57,383 nt of DNA from a virus. The notes under the pieces are model-generated. The model was not told where the DNA came from. It saw only the letters and a list, made by a program, of their open reading frames with translations, and did not search any database. The position numbers and the translations under genes were made by a program. Below, in pieces: positions 16,952 through 25,123 of the stretch (the stretch's first letter is position 1; each line of letters opens with the position of its first letter). Location of the stretch: positions 1-57,383 of IMG/VR virus record IMGVR_UViG_3300028615_000012; one strand, written 5' to 3'.

Positions 16952-17257
16952 ATGGCAACCAGCAAAGCAACACCCGACCGGCTAACCGTCACGGTTTACG
17001 AGGCCGGATCCGCTCAACTATTCAGCCAGACGTCGGCGATGTACTACGGCGAAGCCGGAACGCTGGCATGGGCGCTGGCTGGCCGCGCGTATCTGGCCGG
17101 CTATGAGCAGCCCGAAGTGTATCTAACCCGCAGCGACGGCCGGCGCATCGAGGTGACGCGCCCGAGCCGTGACGTCTGCGAAAGCGCCTATTACCGCGGC
17201 GCCCGATTTTGGGCCCAAGGCAATCAGCGTTATCAGCCCGAGGAGGTAACACAATGA
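16952..17257 (+). CDS. small early protein, unknown
   Basis: 101 residues with no recognised domain; a beta-strand opening (RLTVTVYEAGSAQLF) and a helical middle (AWALAGRAYLAGYEQ). Its last residues, PEEVTQ, are encoded by the ribosome-binding cassette of the next gene, and its stop overlaps that gene's ATG. Confidence 0.7.
   Translation: MATSKATPDRLTVTVYEAGSAQLFSQTSAMYYGEAGTLAWALAGRAYLAGYEQPEVYLTRSDGRRIEVTRPSRDVCESAYYRGARFWAQGNQRYQPEEVTQ
17237..17253 (+). promoter_or_regulatory. RBS cassette copy 3 (inside coding sequence)
   Basis: CCCGAGGAGGTAACACA precedes ATG 17254 and at the same time encodes the C-terminus of the upstream protein. Confidence 0.85.
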
Positions 17258-17622
17258 GAACAGCACCGCTGCACAGCTACGAATTAGATCGCGAGACTTA
17301 CGAGGAGCAACGCGAGGGCGGCCGGTGGAATCCGGCTAGGGTTATCGTCTGGCGCGGCCAGCGTTACACGATAGAAGCCGGCATGGCCGACAACGTCGAC
17401 GTATTCACCGAGGGCGGCGCGCTGTATGTGCTGGCCCGGAATCGCGGCATGTCTTACGCCGGGCTGGAAGTATTCCGCGACGGCGAGCGCATCGCGGATA
17501 TTTTCGTCGACGAGAGCGAGCGCGGCGACTACCTGAACGAATTGACCCCGATATATGCCGCTAAACGGCTGGCCAACTGGGCCGACGCCGAGGGCGGGGA
17601 GGCTTTCGGCTATGACTACTAA
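17254..17622 (+). CDS. small early protein, unknown
   Basis: 122 residues from ATG 17254, fixed by the cassette; an upstream in-frame ATG at 17209 lies in the previous gene. It has a strand-rich core (ARVIVWRGQRYTIEAG, NVDVFTEGGALYVLARNRG) and an acidic C-terminus. No family recognised. Confidence 0.7.
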   Translation: MRTAPLHSYELDRETYEEQREGGRWNPARVIVWRGQRYTIEAGMADNVDVFTEGGALYVLARNRGMSYAGLEVFRDGERIADIFVDESERGDYLNELTPIYAAKRLANWADAEGGEAFGYDY

Positions 17623-18016
17623 AGCATTTACGGCCGATTGCGGCCACGAGATCCCCGCGTTACCCGCCGGCCACTCCGGCGGGACTGGCTATGGCCGAGA
17701 CGCCGAGGGCCGGACGTTTTGCTATGAGTGCTGTGCGGCCCTGGATCGCCGCGACATGGCCGAGACTGGCCGCGCGGTGCTCTATCTCACAACCGAGGGC
17801 CACGCGAGCGGGCCCTATGTGCTCACCAATTGGCCGGGCACGTTACGGATACCCGTGCAGGCCGCGAGCTCCGGCCGGCATAACATCGCCGGCACCCGTA
17901 CCGATGTCTGGTTTAGCTTCGGCGGCCGGCGCTGGCACGGCGTCCAATACGGCGAATTTTCACAGCTGGCGCATTGCAGGCGCCTGAAAGCAACACCCGA
18001 GGAGGTAAGACAATGA
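17612..18016 (+). CDS. zinc-knuckle-like early protein
   Basis: 134 residues, starting 11 bases before the previous stop with GGGGAGGC upstream. CGHEIP near residue 9 and CYECC near residue 35 are spaced like a zinc ribbon, followed by a beta-rich region (GPYVLTNWPGTLRIPV, WHGVQYGEFSQLAHCRRLKA). Proteins of this pattern are frequent in phage early regions; function unknown. Ends PEEVRQ through the next cassette. Confidence 0.7.
   Translation: MTTKAFTADCGHEIPALPAGHSGGTGYGRDAEGRTFCYECCAALDRRDMAETGRAVLYLTTEGHASGPYVLTNWPGTLRIPVQAASSGRHNIAGTRTDVWFSFGGRRWHGVQYGEFSQLAHCRRLKATPEEVRQ
17995..18012 (+). promoter_or_regulatory. RBS cassette copy 4 (inside coding sequence)
   Basis: ACCCGAGGAGGTAAGACA precedes ATG 18013 and encodes the PEEVRQ tail of the upstream protein. 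Confidence 0.85.
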
Positions 18017-18387
18017 ACCGACCAACCCTGAAACAGCGCCGCCTTGCGGCGTTCAAGGCGCTAGGCGCCGAAAACCCGCGAGCAGCTGGCCGCGCGTTCG
18101 ACAAGATCGAGCGCCGGCACCACCGGAAGGCGCTCGCCTACTGTAACGAGCCGCAGACGGACGGCTGGCTTGAGCTCTGGAACACACAAAAGCGCATGGA
18201 TCTCGCCGCGCTTCGCGAACTATTGCCGGCGGTCCAGGATGGCGCTTTTTTTGTGAATCAGGACCCGCGCGGTTTTGCTATCAAGCTGGACAACGAAACC
18301 GAGGCAGGCCGCGCCGCGATCGAGCTCGCCGGCTGCGTTACTGACTGGGGCGGCTACGGCCTGCTGCAGTCGGAGGCGTACCAGTGA
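18013..18387 (+). CDS. small early protein, unknown
   Basis: 124 residues. A basic helical N-terminus (KQRRLAAFKALGAENPRAAG) precedes a mixed domain ending ITDWGG-like (VTDWGGYGLLQSEAYQ). ATG 18013 is set by the cassette. Coupled to the next gene by GTGA. Confidence 0.65.
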   Translation: MNRPTLKQRRLAAFKALGAENPRAAGRAFDKIERRHHRKALAYCNEPQTDGWLELWNTQKRMDLAALRELLPAVQDGAFFVNQDPRGFAIKLDNETEAGRAAIELAGCVTDWGGYGLLQSEAYQ

Positions 18388-18833
18388 GGGCGCACAGGCT
18401 GCCGGCGCCAGAGCCCGGCAAACCGTGGACCCGCTCGCCCGTGTATCGAGCGCAATGCGTCACCGCTCGCGTTTTCTGCCGGCTGTTCGGAGCAGTCGGC
18501 AACGTGAGCAAGGGCCCGGATCCGCGCTATTTTCTGCGCGTCCGGTCCAAGTACCGCGGCGAGCAATGCCTGCGCATGCGTAAGCAGGCGGCCGACGTGA
18601 TCCGACTGGCCCGGCGCCACGGCTCGCTATTCGAGGCCGTGCAGGCTGCAGGAATCGAGCACGACAACCACGAGACGGACCTGTATCTGCCGGCCACGCC
18701 GGAGGCGCTGGCCCTGCTGGCATGCTTTCCGCTGAACGACAAAAACGCGGAGCGGTTCACCAGTGCCATAGATGCGTCGCCCTGGATAGATGTGCCGTTC
18801 GCCTATTTGCCGGGATGGGAGGCCAAGCCATGA
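18384..18833 (+). CDS. small early protein, unknown
   Basis: 149 residues from GTG 18384. A basic N-terminal half (RSKYRGEQCLRMRKQAADVIRL is split by charge clusters) is followed by ETDLYLPATPEALALLACFP, a pattern suggesting a small alpha/beta protein. No family recognised. Overlaps the next gene (ATGA). Confidence 0.65.
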   Translation: MRAHRLPAPEPGKPWTRSPVYRAQCVTARVFCRLFGAVGNVSKGPDPRYFLRVRSKYRGEQCLRMRKQAADVIRLARRHGSLFEAVQAAGIEHDNHETDLYLPATPEALALLACFPLNDKNAERFTSAIDASPWIDVPFAYLPGWEAKP

Positions 18834-19000
18834 GGCTACGAGACTGGATCCGCGAGAATCGCGAGGACATAGACGCGGCCATACTGTCGACGCCGGGGAT
18901 GGAAGGCTACAAGCTGAACGATGACGAGCGCGCCGACTGGATCCGCAACGACGAGGGCCTATATAACTGGGCCCGCCGCGATCTTCGGCGCAACCCATAA
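18830..19000 (+). CDS. very small acidic early protein
   Basis: 56 residues from ATG 18830 overlapping the previous stop. Sequence RLRDWIRENREDIDAAI and ERADWIRNDEGLYNWAR suggests two helices. An upstream in-frame start at 18722 lies within the previous gene and is not supported. Function unknown. Confidence 0.65.
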   Translation: MRLRDWIRENREDIDAAILSTPGMEGYKLNDDERADWIRNDEGLYNWARRDLRRNP

Positions 19001-19023
19001 GGCGCGCGCCGTGCAGATATATG

Positions 19024-19039
19024 ACGAGGAGGTAAGACA
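19024..19039 (+). promoter_or_regulatory. RBS cassette copy 5
   Basis: ACGAGGAGGTAAGACA-type cassette directly before ATG 19040. Confidence 0.8.
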
Positions 19040-19411
19040 ATGAAAGACAGAATGCAAGCATGGGACTGGCCCAGTGTTCGCGATCGCTTCGCGACCCTTT
19101 CAGACGCGCTGGAAATGCCGCCGGATAGTTGCGGCGAGCTCGCCCAGGAACTACAGGATATTGCCGGCTGGATTGCCCTGCAGGGCGCCAGCAAGGCGGG
19201 GGTGTTTTGGGCTTGCCCGACTTGTGGCTGTACCGAAATCGAGGGGCAGGCATGGGTACACCTGAACGAGGACCGGCTATCGAATAGCGAACCGCCGTCC
19301 GATTATTATTGGTGTCCGCAATGCGACATTAACGGCGATGACGGACATTTTGAGAACGGTTGCCCCGAGGCCCAGGAATGGCGGCCGATAACCGAGGAGG
19401 CTACACAATGA
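19040..19411 (+). CDS. zinc-ribbon-like early protein
   Basis: 123 residues. Two CxxC pairs, CPTCGC and WCPQCD, about 32 residues apart, form a likely zinc ribbon; the preceding half is helical. Ends TEEATQ, which is encoded by the next cassette. Role unknown. Confidence 0.7.
   Translation: MKDRMQAWDWPSVRDRFATLSDALEMPPDSCGELAQELQDIAGWIALQGASKAGVFWACPTCGCTEIEGQAWVHLNEDRLSNSEPPSDYYWCPQCDINGDDGHFENGCPEAQEWRPITEEATQ
19391..19407 (+). promoter_or_regulatory. RBS cassette copy 6 (inside coding sequence)
   Basis: ACCGAGGAGGCTACACA directly before ATG 19408, slightly diverged from the other copies. Confidence 0.75.
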
Positions 19412-19587
19412 GCACAGAAACAATCGGGTATGCGAACGTCGATTGTTACGATGATGTCTGGCGTTGGTGCATTGTGGCCAACTATGACGGCCAATGCGGC
19501 GACGTTCTGTGCGTTCTGCACGACGAGCAAGGCGGGCCGATGCACGAGCTCGCCGAGCGAATCATCACGAGCGGGGTGCTGCGATGA
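19408..19587 (+). CDS. very small early protein
   Basis: 59 residues, cassette-defined start. Contains a strand-rich core (GYANVDCYDDVWRWCIVANY) and an ELAERIITSG helix. No family recognised. Confidence 0.65.
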   Translation: MSTETIGYANVDCYDDVWRWCIVANYDGQCGDVLCVLHDEQGGPMHELAERIITSGVLR

Positions 19588-19787
19588 TGAAGCCAGACGT
19601 GCGAATGCACACCCAGGACCCCGTGTATTTCCGCCAGCTGGTCGAGTCGTCGGGGATGTCTCCGGCCGAGCTAGGCAGGCTGATCGGCCACGACGAACGC
19701 ACTATCCGGCGCTGGATGTCTGGCGAGCGTAAATTTAGTTACGCCGTGCAATTTATCGTCGAGTCCGTCGTGCTGAGTCCGGAATAA
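19584..19787 (+). CDS. small HTH DNA-binding protein
   Basis: 67 residues from ATG 19584, overlapping the previous stop; ATG 19587 is an alternative. SGMSPAELGRLIGHDERTIRRWMSGER is a clear Cro/XRE-like helix-turn-helix. As the last gene of the rightward operon it could regulate its own operon or the convergent one. It overlaps the end of the leftward gene at 19753 by 35 nt, tail to tail. Confidence 0.8.
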   Translation: MMKPDVRMHTQDPVYFRQLVESSGMSPAELGRLIGHDERTIRRWMSGERKFSYAVQFIVESVVLSPE

Positions 19788-20166
19788 TCAGGGAGTGCGT
19801 CACGCGGTCATTGTTGGGCCGCAGGAATTCGGTGCCCTTATGCGTCGGCAAGTCATCGCCCTCGCGTATGGGCACCGATCGCTCTGCGCGCACGACACCG
19901 AGGCGCGGCCGAGGGCCGAACGGCGTCGCTTGCTGCACGATGACAAGGCAGTCGCCCGGCGATAGCTGGATGTCGCTATTGAGCACCGGCGTCCGGATTA
20001 TCACCTGATCCCCCGGCACCCGCCGAATGTCGACCTCGAAATCCTCAAGAAACCGCACGAGCTCCTCGACGTTTTCGACGCGCCACTGGATCCAGGGCAC
20101 GTCGGGCATGTCGGTCGGGACCGGCAGCTTGTTCAGGTAACGCTGGTTTACTTTGACTCGATCCAT
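19753..20166 (-). CDS. unknown protein, last gene of leftward early operon
   Basis: 137 residues. N-terminal VNQRYLNKLPVPTDMPDVPWIQWRV and a strand-rich middle with LSPGDCLVIVQQ. Its ATG lies inside the preceding small gene. No family recognised. It converges with the HTH gene of the rightward operon. Confidence 0.65.
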   Translation of the reverse strand: MDRVKVNQRYLNKLPVPTDMPDVPWIQWRVENVEELVRFLEDFEVDIRRVPGDQVIIRTPVLNSDIQLSPGDCLVIVQQATPFGPRPRLGVVRAERSVPIREGDDLPTHKGTEFLRPNNDRVTHSLIIPDSARRTRR

Positions 20167-20324
20167 TTACCGCTCGCATGCAGGCGCTCGGGAACCGAGG
20201 CAGGGCCCGCTATTCGTTCGATCTCCCCGCAGACCAGCCGGACCTTTGGCCATGGCGCATTTTTGCGCACGATGATAGGCCGGAGGACTGTCAGGTAATC
20301 GCTGCATCTCTCAACTCTCTCCAA
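20148..20324 (-). CDS. possible small protein between Ref-type nuclease and next gene
   Basis: A frame of about 58 residues ending SGKWIESK. It fills the 125-base gap between the nuclease gene and the gene at 20166, and its composition is protein-like (DYLTVLRPIIVRKNAPWPKV). The only start near the gap is a TTG at 20324, overlapping the nuclease gene by 34 nt, and no good ribosome binding site was found. Start uncertain. Confidence 0.45.
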   Translation of the reverse strand: MERVERCSDYLTVLRPIIVRKNAPWPKVRLVCGEIERIAGPASVPERLHASGKWIESK

Positions 20325-20737
20325 TGTCGCCGGATCTTGTGTTGCACTTGGCGAGGCAGATTGTATTCGGGCCATGGGTCCTCCGCAAATATGGCCAGCA
20401 GGACGTTCTGGACCGGCACGAGGACGTTGACCTCGTCGCCGAAGGTTTCCTCGAACTCCTTGCGCCCCCAAGGCAGGGGAGGGCCGAGCTCGCCGGACAT
20501 GCGCTGCCGTGTCTGGTCGGGCTCGGTCTGGCCGAAGTGGTGCCATGCACATAGGCCGATCGTCCATTGATGCTGCTCCTCGTCGCCGACGCGCCGCCCA
20601 TGCTCGGTGACGTGCTCGATCGTAGTGTGCACGTCCTTGTAGCCCATCAGGAGACAAGGCAGGCAGCCGCAAAACTTGGCGATCGTGTCCATGCGGTCCG
20701 CGTCCTGGGTCCGAATCGGCTTTGTTTTGCCTACCAT
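20291..20737 (-). CDS. Ref-type RecA-dependent HNH nuclease
   Basis: 148 residues. CGCLPCLL (23-30), TIEHVTEHGRR (39-49) and GLCAWHHFG (61-69) match the zinc/HNH core of the Ref family, known from phage P1, which cuts DNA at RecA-promoted displacement loops. Start ATG 20737 overlaps the previous stop (TGATG); longer upstream frame is not used. It fits the recombination theme of this operon and the ERF/exonuclease operon. Confidence 0.85.
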   Translation of the reverse strand: MVGKTKPIRTQDADRMDTIAKFCGCLPCLLMGYKDVHTTIEHVTEHGRRVGDEEQHQWTIGLCAWHHFGQTEPDQTRQRMSGELGPPLPWGRKEFEETFGDEVNVLVPVQNVLLAIFAEDPWPEYNLPRQVQHKIRRHWRELRDAAIT

Positions 20738-20985
20738 CAGGCCGTCTCGGTGGGGGTGGGAGAATTGTTTTTCCTTTTTCCCACCGGCCGGAACGCCGCA
20801 TTGATCATGTTCTGGCGCTGGCGAGTCGACAGGCCGCCGGCGCACACTGGAACCTTGCCTTCGAGCACGGTTTTCACAGCGTATTCGCTAATCCCCAGAT
20901 AGTCCGCGATCTTTTTACGGCCGAGGCCGAGCTCGCTGAATTCACGGATCCGCTGCATGTCGTCATCGCATATTGTCTGGCTCAC
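20737..20985 (-). CDS. small HTH protein
   Basis: 82 residues from GTG 20985, which overlaps the previous stop (GTGA). REFSELGLGRKKIADYLGISEYAVKTVL is a resolvase/sigma-like helix-turn-helix. Possibly a regulator or a DNA-targeting partner of the nucleases beside it. Confidence 0.7.
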   Translation of the reverse strand: MSQTICDDDMQRIREFSELGLGRKKIADYLGISEYAVKTVLEGKVPVCAGGLSTRQRQNMINAAFRPVGKRKNNSPTPTETA

Positions 20986-21299
20986 GATATATCTACCTCT
21001 CTGAATACCCATCGGTTTTTGACTTTGCGCCAGCCCCAGACGAGGATCGTCCAGCCGGCGGCTCGCATGTCAGGCAGAGCAGGGTTGTCGGCAATCTTTT
21101 TCACCCGCTTGGAGACGTCGCCATAACTGCAGGCCTGAACAGCCACCGTGCCTTGCTTGCCGACAGCGATGACGTCGATGCAGCCGAAAAGATCCTGCCG
21201 GACCTTGATCGCGTGATTCCATTTCTCGACGACCGCGGCCGTCATCTCACGTTTGCGTAGTTCCCGCAGCGTCAGTTGTGTCGGCGACATCTTCGCCAT
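20982..21299 (-). CDS. PD-(D/E)XK (VRR-NUC-like) nuclease
   Basis: 105 residues. An early Glu in AAVVEKWNH, then DLFGCIDVIAV with the catalytic Asp, and VAVQACSYG where Q replaces the usual E of E-x-K, match a small phage PD-(D/E)XK family related to Holliday-junction resolvases and VRR-NUC. ATG 21299 has GAGGAGAG upstream. Probably resolves recombination intermediates. Confidence 0.75.
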   Translation of the reverse strand: MAKMSPTQLTLRELRKREMTAAVVEKWNHAIKVRQDLFGCIDVIAVGKQGTVAVQACSYGDVSKRVKKIADNPALPDMRAAGWTILVWGWRKVKNRWVFREVDIS

Positions 21300-21534
21300 C
21301 TTTTGCTCTCCTCGCGTCCTCGCGTTTCACCCATGCAGCGATGACCTGCCGGGCCGATTGATACTCCGGCCAGCTTCGGATCTCGTCGCCCAGGGAGCCC
21401 TCCTCGTCGAACAAGGTGTCGCGAAAAAACGGATTCCAGTCGTTGCCGTAGCGCATTTTTGCTACCACGAGCAGGATCGCCATGCGATCGACCAGAAACC
21501 TAATGCGCGCCTTGTCTCTTTTTGCTTTTTGCAT
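21247..21534 (-). CDS. unknown protein next to helicase
   Basis: 95 residues, helical, with a basic start (MQKAKRDKARIRFLVDRM) and a threonine-rich end. It overlaps the helicase end by 35 nt and the nuclease start by 53 nt, so it belongs to the same transcript. No family recognised. Confidence 0.65.
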   Translation of the reverse strand: MQKAKRDKARIRFLVDRMAILLVVAKMRYGNDWNPFFRDTLFDEEGSLGDEIRSWPEYQSARQVIAAWVKREDARRAKDGEDVADTTDAAGTTQT

Positions 21535-23065
21535 ACTTGATGTTCCGGTGAATGATCCAATTCAGCACCCGCTCGCTAGGCGGCACGAGCGCGTGATTTT
21601 CCCAGTCTCGAGGCGGCCGAACGCCGGCCTTTTCCTCGAACGAGAACACCGCCCACATCGGCTTGCGGCCCTTCTCTTTGGCATAGTGGCGCAGCATGCC
21701 GAACAGGACTTGATGACTGGGCCAGCCGTCGGGCAGCTTTTTTGCCTCAAGATTGCGGCCTATGGGAACGAGATCGGAGTCAATGACGTCGACCTCGCGC
21801 TTGCTGAAAGGAACCTGCCAGCCGCATTTCGGGCAGCGCCGGCTGGCTTTGAAAACGTGCCCGCAATCCTCGCAGGTATGCGCGCGGCTCTCTTTTTCCT
21901 CGCCGGATCTCTCGTCGCGTGACCAGTTATGCGCAGCTGGCTGGCCCTCGTCGAGACGCCATCGGTACAGATCGTCCGCGAACCCGAGATCGCGCGTGTT
22001 GGCCGTATGGTCGAGCACCATGCAGGTTTTGAATCGAGGATCGTTGCGGTCTGCAATGCGATTGCCGTCGCCGTCGACGGCCGGCCGCATACCCCGGCCT
22101 ATCATCTGCAGATGCAGGACAATCGACTTTGTCGGCCGGCAAATTTGAATGCAGTCAACGCTCGGCGCATCGAACCCATAGCTGGCGATCGAGACATTTA
22201 CGAGGACCTGGATCCTTTGTGCCTTGAAGGCGGCCACGACGTCGTCTCTGGCGGTCTGCTCCATGCCGGTATGCAAGGCTGCCGCTCGTATTCCAACCTG
22301 CCGGAACCGGTCGGCAAGTGCCTCACAATGGGCGATGTCGACTGCGAACACGATCGTATGGCGCTCGTGCGCCAGTCGGAGCCAGTTGTCAACGGCGTCA
22401 CCGACCAATTCGACGCAGGCTTTCGAGAGTTTCTTGGTTTCATAGTCTCCCCGGCGGATCTTGATGCCGCGCAAGTCTGGCGTCGATCCGCCCCAGTATT
22501 CGCACGGCGCAAGGTAGCCCTGAGCGATCAGCTGACGGACGCTCGTGACGTGTTTGATCTCGGTGAAAAAATACCCAAGGCCCCGGCCGGTCAGGCGGGC
22601 TGGTGTCGCCGTGTAACCGTCGATGCGGGCCTTGGGCGAATAGTATTTCAGGATCTCGAGGATCTTCGGTGCGACTGACAGATGGCACTCGTCGACGATA
22701 ACGCGATCGACCCGCGGAAACCAGAAATCTGACTTGCGGGAGCGAGCAATCAGCGTCGGCCAGCTGACAACATGCACCGGATTGACCGGATTCCAATGCT
22801 CATCGACACGCTTCGCCCGCAGGACGCTGACATTTTGCGCGCCGCACAGCTGGCGAGCGAGGCCGAGCGTCTGTTCCAGGATCTCGTTGCGCGGCGTCAG
22901 AATTGCCGTGTCATCGCCGCGATCGAGCTCGCGCTTGGCAATCTGGCACTGGATCACCGTTTTGCCGGAGCCAGTCGGGCTGCAATGGATGACCTTGTCA
23001 TCCTTGCCGTGGCCCATGGCATAGTTGATGTCGTCGGCCTGATACCGGCGGGACTCGAGTTTCAT
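21500..23065 (-). CDS. SF2 DNA/RNA helicase
   Basis: 521 residues. Motif I SPTGSGKT (29-36), motif II VDECH (124-128), motif III-like GYTATPARLTG near residue 155, and motif VI QMIGRGMRP give a complete type III restriction/UvsW-like superfamily 2 helicase. A zinc ribbon follows (CEDCGHVFKASRRCPKCGW), typical of phage helicases of this class. It likely drives branch migration or origin remodelling, supplying unwinding in a genome without its own polymerase. Confidence 0.93.
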   Translation of the reverse strand: MKLESRRYQADDINYAMGHGKDDKVIHCSPTGSGKTVIQCQIAKRELDRGDDTAILTPRNEILEQTLGLARQLCGAQNVSVLRAKRVDEHWNPVNPVHVVSWPTLIARSRKSDFWFPRVDRVIVDECHLSVAPKILEILKYYSPKARIDGYTATPARLTGRGLGYFFTEIKHVTSVRQLIAQGYLAPCEYWGGSTPDLRGIKIRRGDYETKKLSKACVELVGDAVDNWLRLAHERHTIVFAVDIAHCEALADRFRQVGIRAAALHTGMEQTARDDVVAAFKAQRIQVLVNVSIASYGFDAPSVDCIQICRPTKSIVLHLQMIGRGMRPAVDGDGNRIADRNDPRFKTCMVLDHTANTRDLGFADDLYRWRLDEGQPAAHNWSRDERSGEEKESRAHTCEDCGHVFKASRRCPKCGWQVPFSKREVDVIDSDLVPIGRNLEAKKLPDGWPSHQVLFGMLRHYAKEKGRKPMWAVFSFEEKAGVRPPRDWENHALVPPSERVLNWIIHRNIKYAKSKKRQGAH

Positions 23066-23274
23066 CGAACACCATCGCGCACGGCTTGCAGGAACACGAT
23101 TAGCTCGTCAAGTTCACCGACATTCAGGCAGGTTTCTACTGGCCGCTCGTAGTCGCACGACGACAGCGAGATGACGCAAGTGTGGTCCTCGTCGTATATC
23201 GAAGGCAGCGACACCCGCAGCGAATCCTCGCCATTACGCCAATCCATCGAGCCCATTTTCAGGGTCCGCATCAT
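23062..23274 (-). CDS. small protein upstream of helicase
   Basis: 70 residues (or 69 from the second ATG), acidic, with ELDELIVFLQAVRDG at the C-terminus. ATGA overlap with the helicase gene. Function unknown. Confidence 0.65.
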   Translation of the reverse strand: MMRTLKMGSMDWRNGEDSLRVSLPSIYDEDHTCVISLSSCDYERPVETCLNVGELDELIVFLQAVRDGVR

Positions 23275-23456
23275 TCCGGCCTGTAGACTGCTACCGCCTC
23301 AATGCAGCTGCGCACGAGCTCCATCTCCCAACCGTCGACCGTGACGTAAATGATCGGCTTTACCTCGTTGGCCCACTGGTTATAAAAAATCTCGCACTGT
23401 TTTTCGTCTTTGATCTTGAAGTGACCAGCCGACGTCATTGTTATGTGAATGATCAT
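23271..23456 (-). CDS. small protein, unknown
   Basis: 61 residues from ATG 23456 with AGGAGGGAG upstream. Beta-alpha pattern (MIIHITMTSAGHFKI, WEMELVRSCIEAVAVY). No family recognised. Confidence 0.65.
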   Translation of the reverse strand: MIIHITMTSAGHFKIKDEKQCEIFYNQWANEVKPIIYVTVDGWEMELVRSCIEAVAVYRPE

Positions 23457-23464
23457 GCTCCCTC

Positions 23465-24130
23465 CTATTTTGCGAGCGGGCTGTTGATGCGGCAGCCGAT
23501 ACGGTCGCCGCCGGCGCACTGGCCGGGCGGGCAGTTACACCATGTAACGTGCCGTGACAGCGTGTTACGGAGGCGCTCCTGGGCCTCCACCGGCGTCTCC
23601 TGCATGTCGCCGTAAATGTCGATTAGCTCGGCAAGCAGATCTCCCGGCGCATGTCCAGAATCGGCAAGGGGCGCGGATTCGTTCCTTACGGTTTCTATGA
23701 TGTTCTTAGTCTGCGGGGTATCATCCGGCGGGGGCTTCCTTTCTACGCGACCCTCGCGCAGCTGCTCCTCGCGGAGCTCCTCGACCGACTTCCCGGTCAA
23801 CTTCGACGCCAGATCGAGCAGCTTGTCCTCGTCGACCTCGGCCGGCGGATGAATTACCGGCTGCTCTTTGACGACCTTGTCGGCCTGCTCCATCTGCTCG
23901 TAGGACATGACACCGATGCGGCCGTCGGCATGCTTTACGATCCAGCCGAACTCAGGGATCTCCGTCTCGGTGTCGTTGACGTTGAGCCACTCTTTGTTGT
24001 CGACGGTCATCAGCCACTTGCTGTTCATCCACGCCGGCCACGTCTTTTCCTGATACCGCGTAGCCGGCGTCAGCTGAAAGGCCTCGATCACCGTGCCGTC
24101 TGGCATTTTGTAGCGGAAATCAGCCGGCAT
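23465..24130 (-). CDS. unknown protein downstream of ParB-like gene
   Basis: 221 residues from ATG 24130, inside the last 11 bases of the ParB-like gene. The first 90 residues form a compact domain (WPAWMNSKWLM, FGWIVKHADGRIGVM), then a low-complexity acidic/proline linker, then a cysteine-containing tail (TWCNCPPGQC). Similar N-terminal segments occur in phage proteins of unknown function. Confidence 0.7.
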   Translation of the reverse strand: MPADFRYKMPDGTVIEAFQLTPATRYQEKTWPAWMNSKWLMTVDNKEWLNVNDTETEIPEFGWIVKHADGRIGVMSYEQMEQADKVVKEQPVIHPPAEVDEDKLLDLASKLTGKSVEELREEQLREGRVERKPPPDDTPQTKNIIETVRNESAPLADSGHAPGDLLAELIDIYGDMQETPVEAQERLRNTLSRHVTWCNCPPGQCAGGDRIGCRINSPLAK

Positions 24131-24845
24131 CGTCGCCACCCTTGCGCGCCTGCACAACCAAGCCGGCGAGCCACGTCGACACGTATTCCGCATCCGCGAC
24201 GTCGTCTTTGGTCAGCGTCATCTTGTTGGCTGCGTCGGGCCCGGAGTACGGAAACGCCTTGATCAGCTTGTGCGCCTCGCGGAGCTCGGCCAGATCGACC
24301 TCCTCCTGGGAGACGTCACCGCTGTCGATGTAGTCCTCGGAGTCGGGGTCCTTGGGCTCGGCCTTTTTCTTTTTCTTTTTCGGCTTGTCGTCGTCGGTCA
24401 TCATCTGTTGATGAATGTTCCGCACCGTGCGATCGGTGACGCCGCATATATCGGCGATCTCCTCCTGCGTCATCTTTGAGATCTCCGGATCCTTGAGGGC
24501 CATCTGCACCGCATGCCGCTTGTCGGCATTCGTTCGCCGTAAGCCGTGCGCCTGATTGGCTCCGAGCGCCTCTACCAGCGCGTCGTGCATGTTCCCCTCT
24601 TTGACCTCGCAAACAACCTCTGGCCAGCCCAGATTGACCATTGCATAGAGCCGGTGAAAGCCGTCGACCAAGACGTTGCGCTCGGTGTTTTTCTCGCGGT
24701 AGACCAGCAACGGCGGAAACTCGGAGCCATTCTCGAGCGCCTCCTGATAATCGTCGATTACTGACCGATCCAGCCGCACCCGAACCTGCGTCGCTGCAGT
24801 CGCCTCGATGTTGTCGATCTCAATTGTCTCGTAGACCGGCTCCAT
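24120..24845 (-). CDS. ParB/Sulfiredoxin-like DNA-binding protein
   Basis: 241 residues from ATG 24845 (TGATG overlap). The N-terminal ParB-like fold includes RLDRSVIDDYQEAL, FPPLLVYR and the conserved LVDGFHRL (59-66); AHGLRRTNADKR follows. A helix-turn-helix (MTQEEIADICGVTDRTVRNI, about 124-143) and a lysine tract come next. Phage ParB-like proteins can act as nucleases, partition proteins or transcription regulators; no ParA is present, so a nuclease or regulator role is more likely than partition. Confidence 0.85.
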   Translation of the reverse strand: MEPVYETIEIDNIEATAATQVRVRLDRSVIDDYQEALENGSEFPPLLVYREKNTERNVLVDGFHRLYAMVNLGWPEVVCEVKEGNMHDALVEALGANQAHGLRRTNADKRHAVQMALKDPEISKMTQEEIADICGVTDRTVRNIHQQMMTDDDKPKKKKKKAEPKDPDSEDYIDSGDVSQEEVDLAELREAHKLIKAFPYSGPDAANKMTLTKDDVADAEYVSTWLAGLVVQARKGGDDAG

Positions 24846-25123
24846 CAGTCGTCCTCCTGCAGCATGTCCATCTGGTTGTTGTAGAGCTTTTCGAGCGCCG
24901 CTTCCTTCTCGTTGGCCAGCTGCGTTATCAGCTGGTTGCGCAGCGTCTTGGTATGGTCCGGCTGGCTCGCCAGCTGCATGAGCAGGGCCGGGTCGACGCC
25001 CGTGTCGTGCTCCTCGCACACGCCCTTGCCGGCGACGCGCATTGCGAGCTCGAGAACCTCGAGTTTTTTCTCGGCGTCAGCGCGCAGCCGTTGCCGGAGG
25101 GTCATTGCTTTTTTCTTGGCCAT
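24845..25123 (-). CDS. small helical protein upstream of ParB-like gene
   Basis: 92 residues, highly charged and helical (LRADAEKKLEVLELAMRVAG, LANEKEAALEKLYNNQMD). Its ATG overlaps a possible leader ORF stop (TAATG). Function unknown. Confidence 0.7.
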   Translation of the reverse strand: MAKKKAMTLRQRLRADAEKKLEVLELAMRVAGKGVCEEHDTGVDPALLMQLASQPDHTKTLRNQLITQLANEKEAALEKLYNNQMDMLQEDD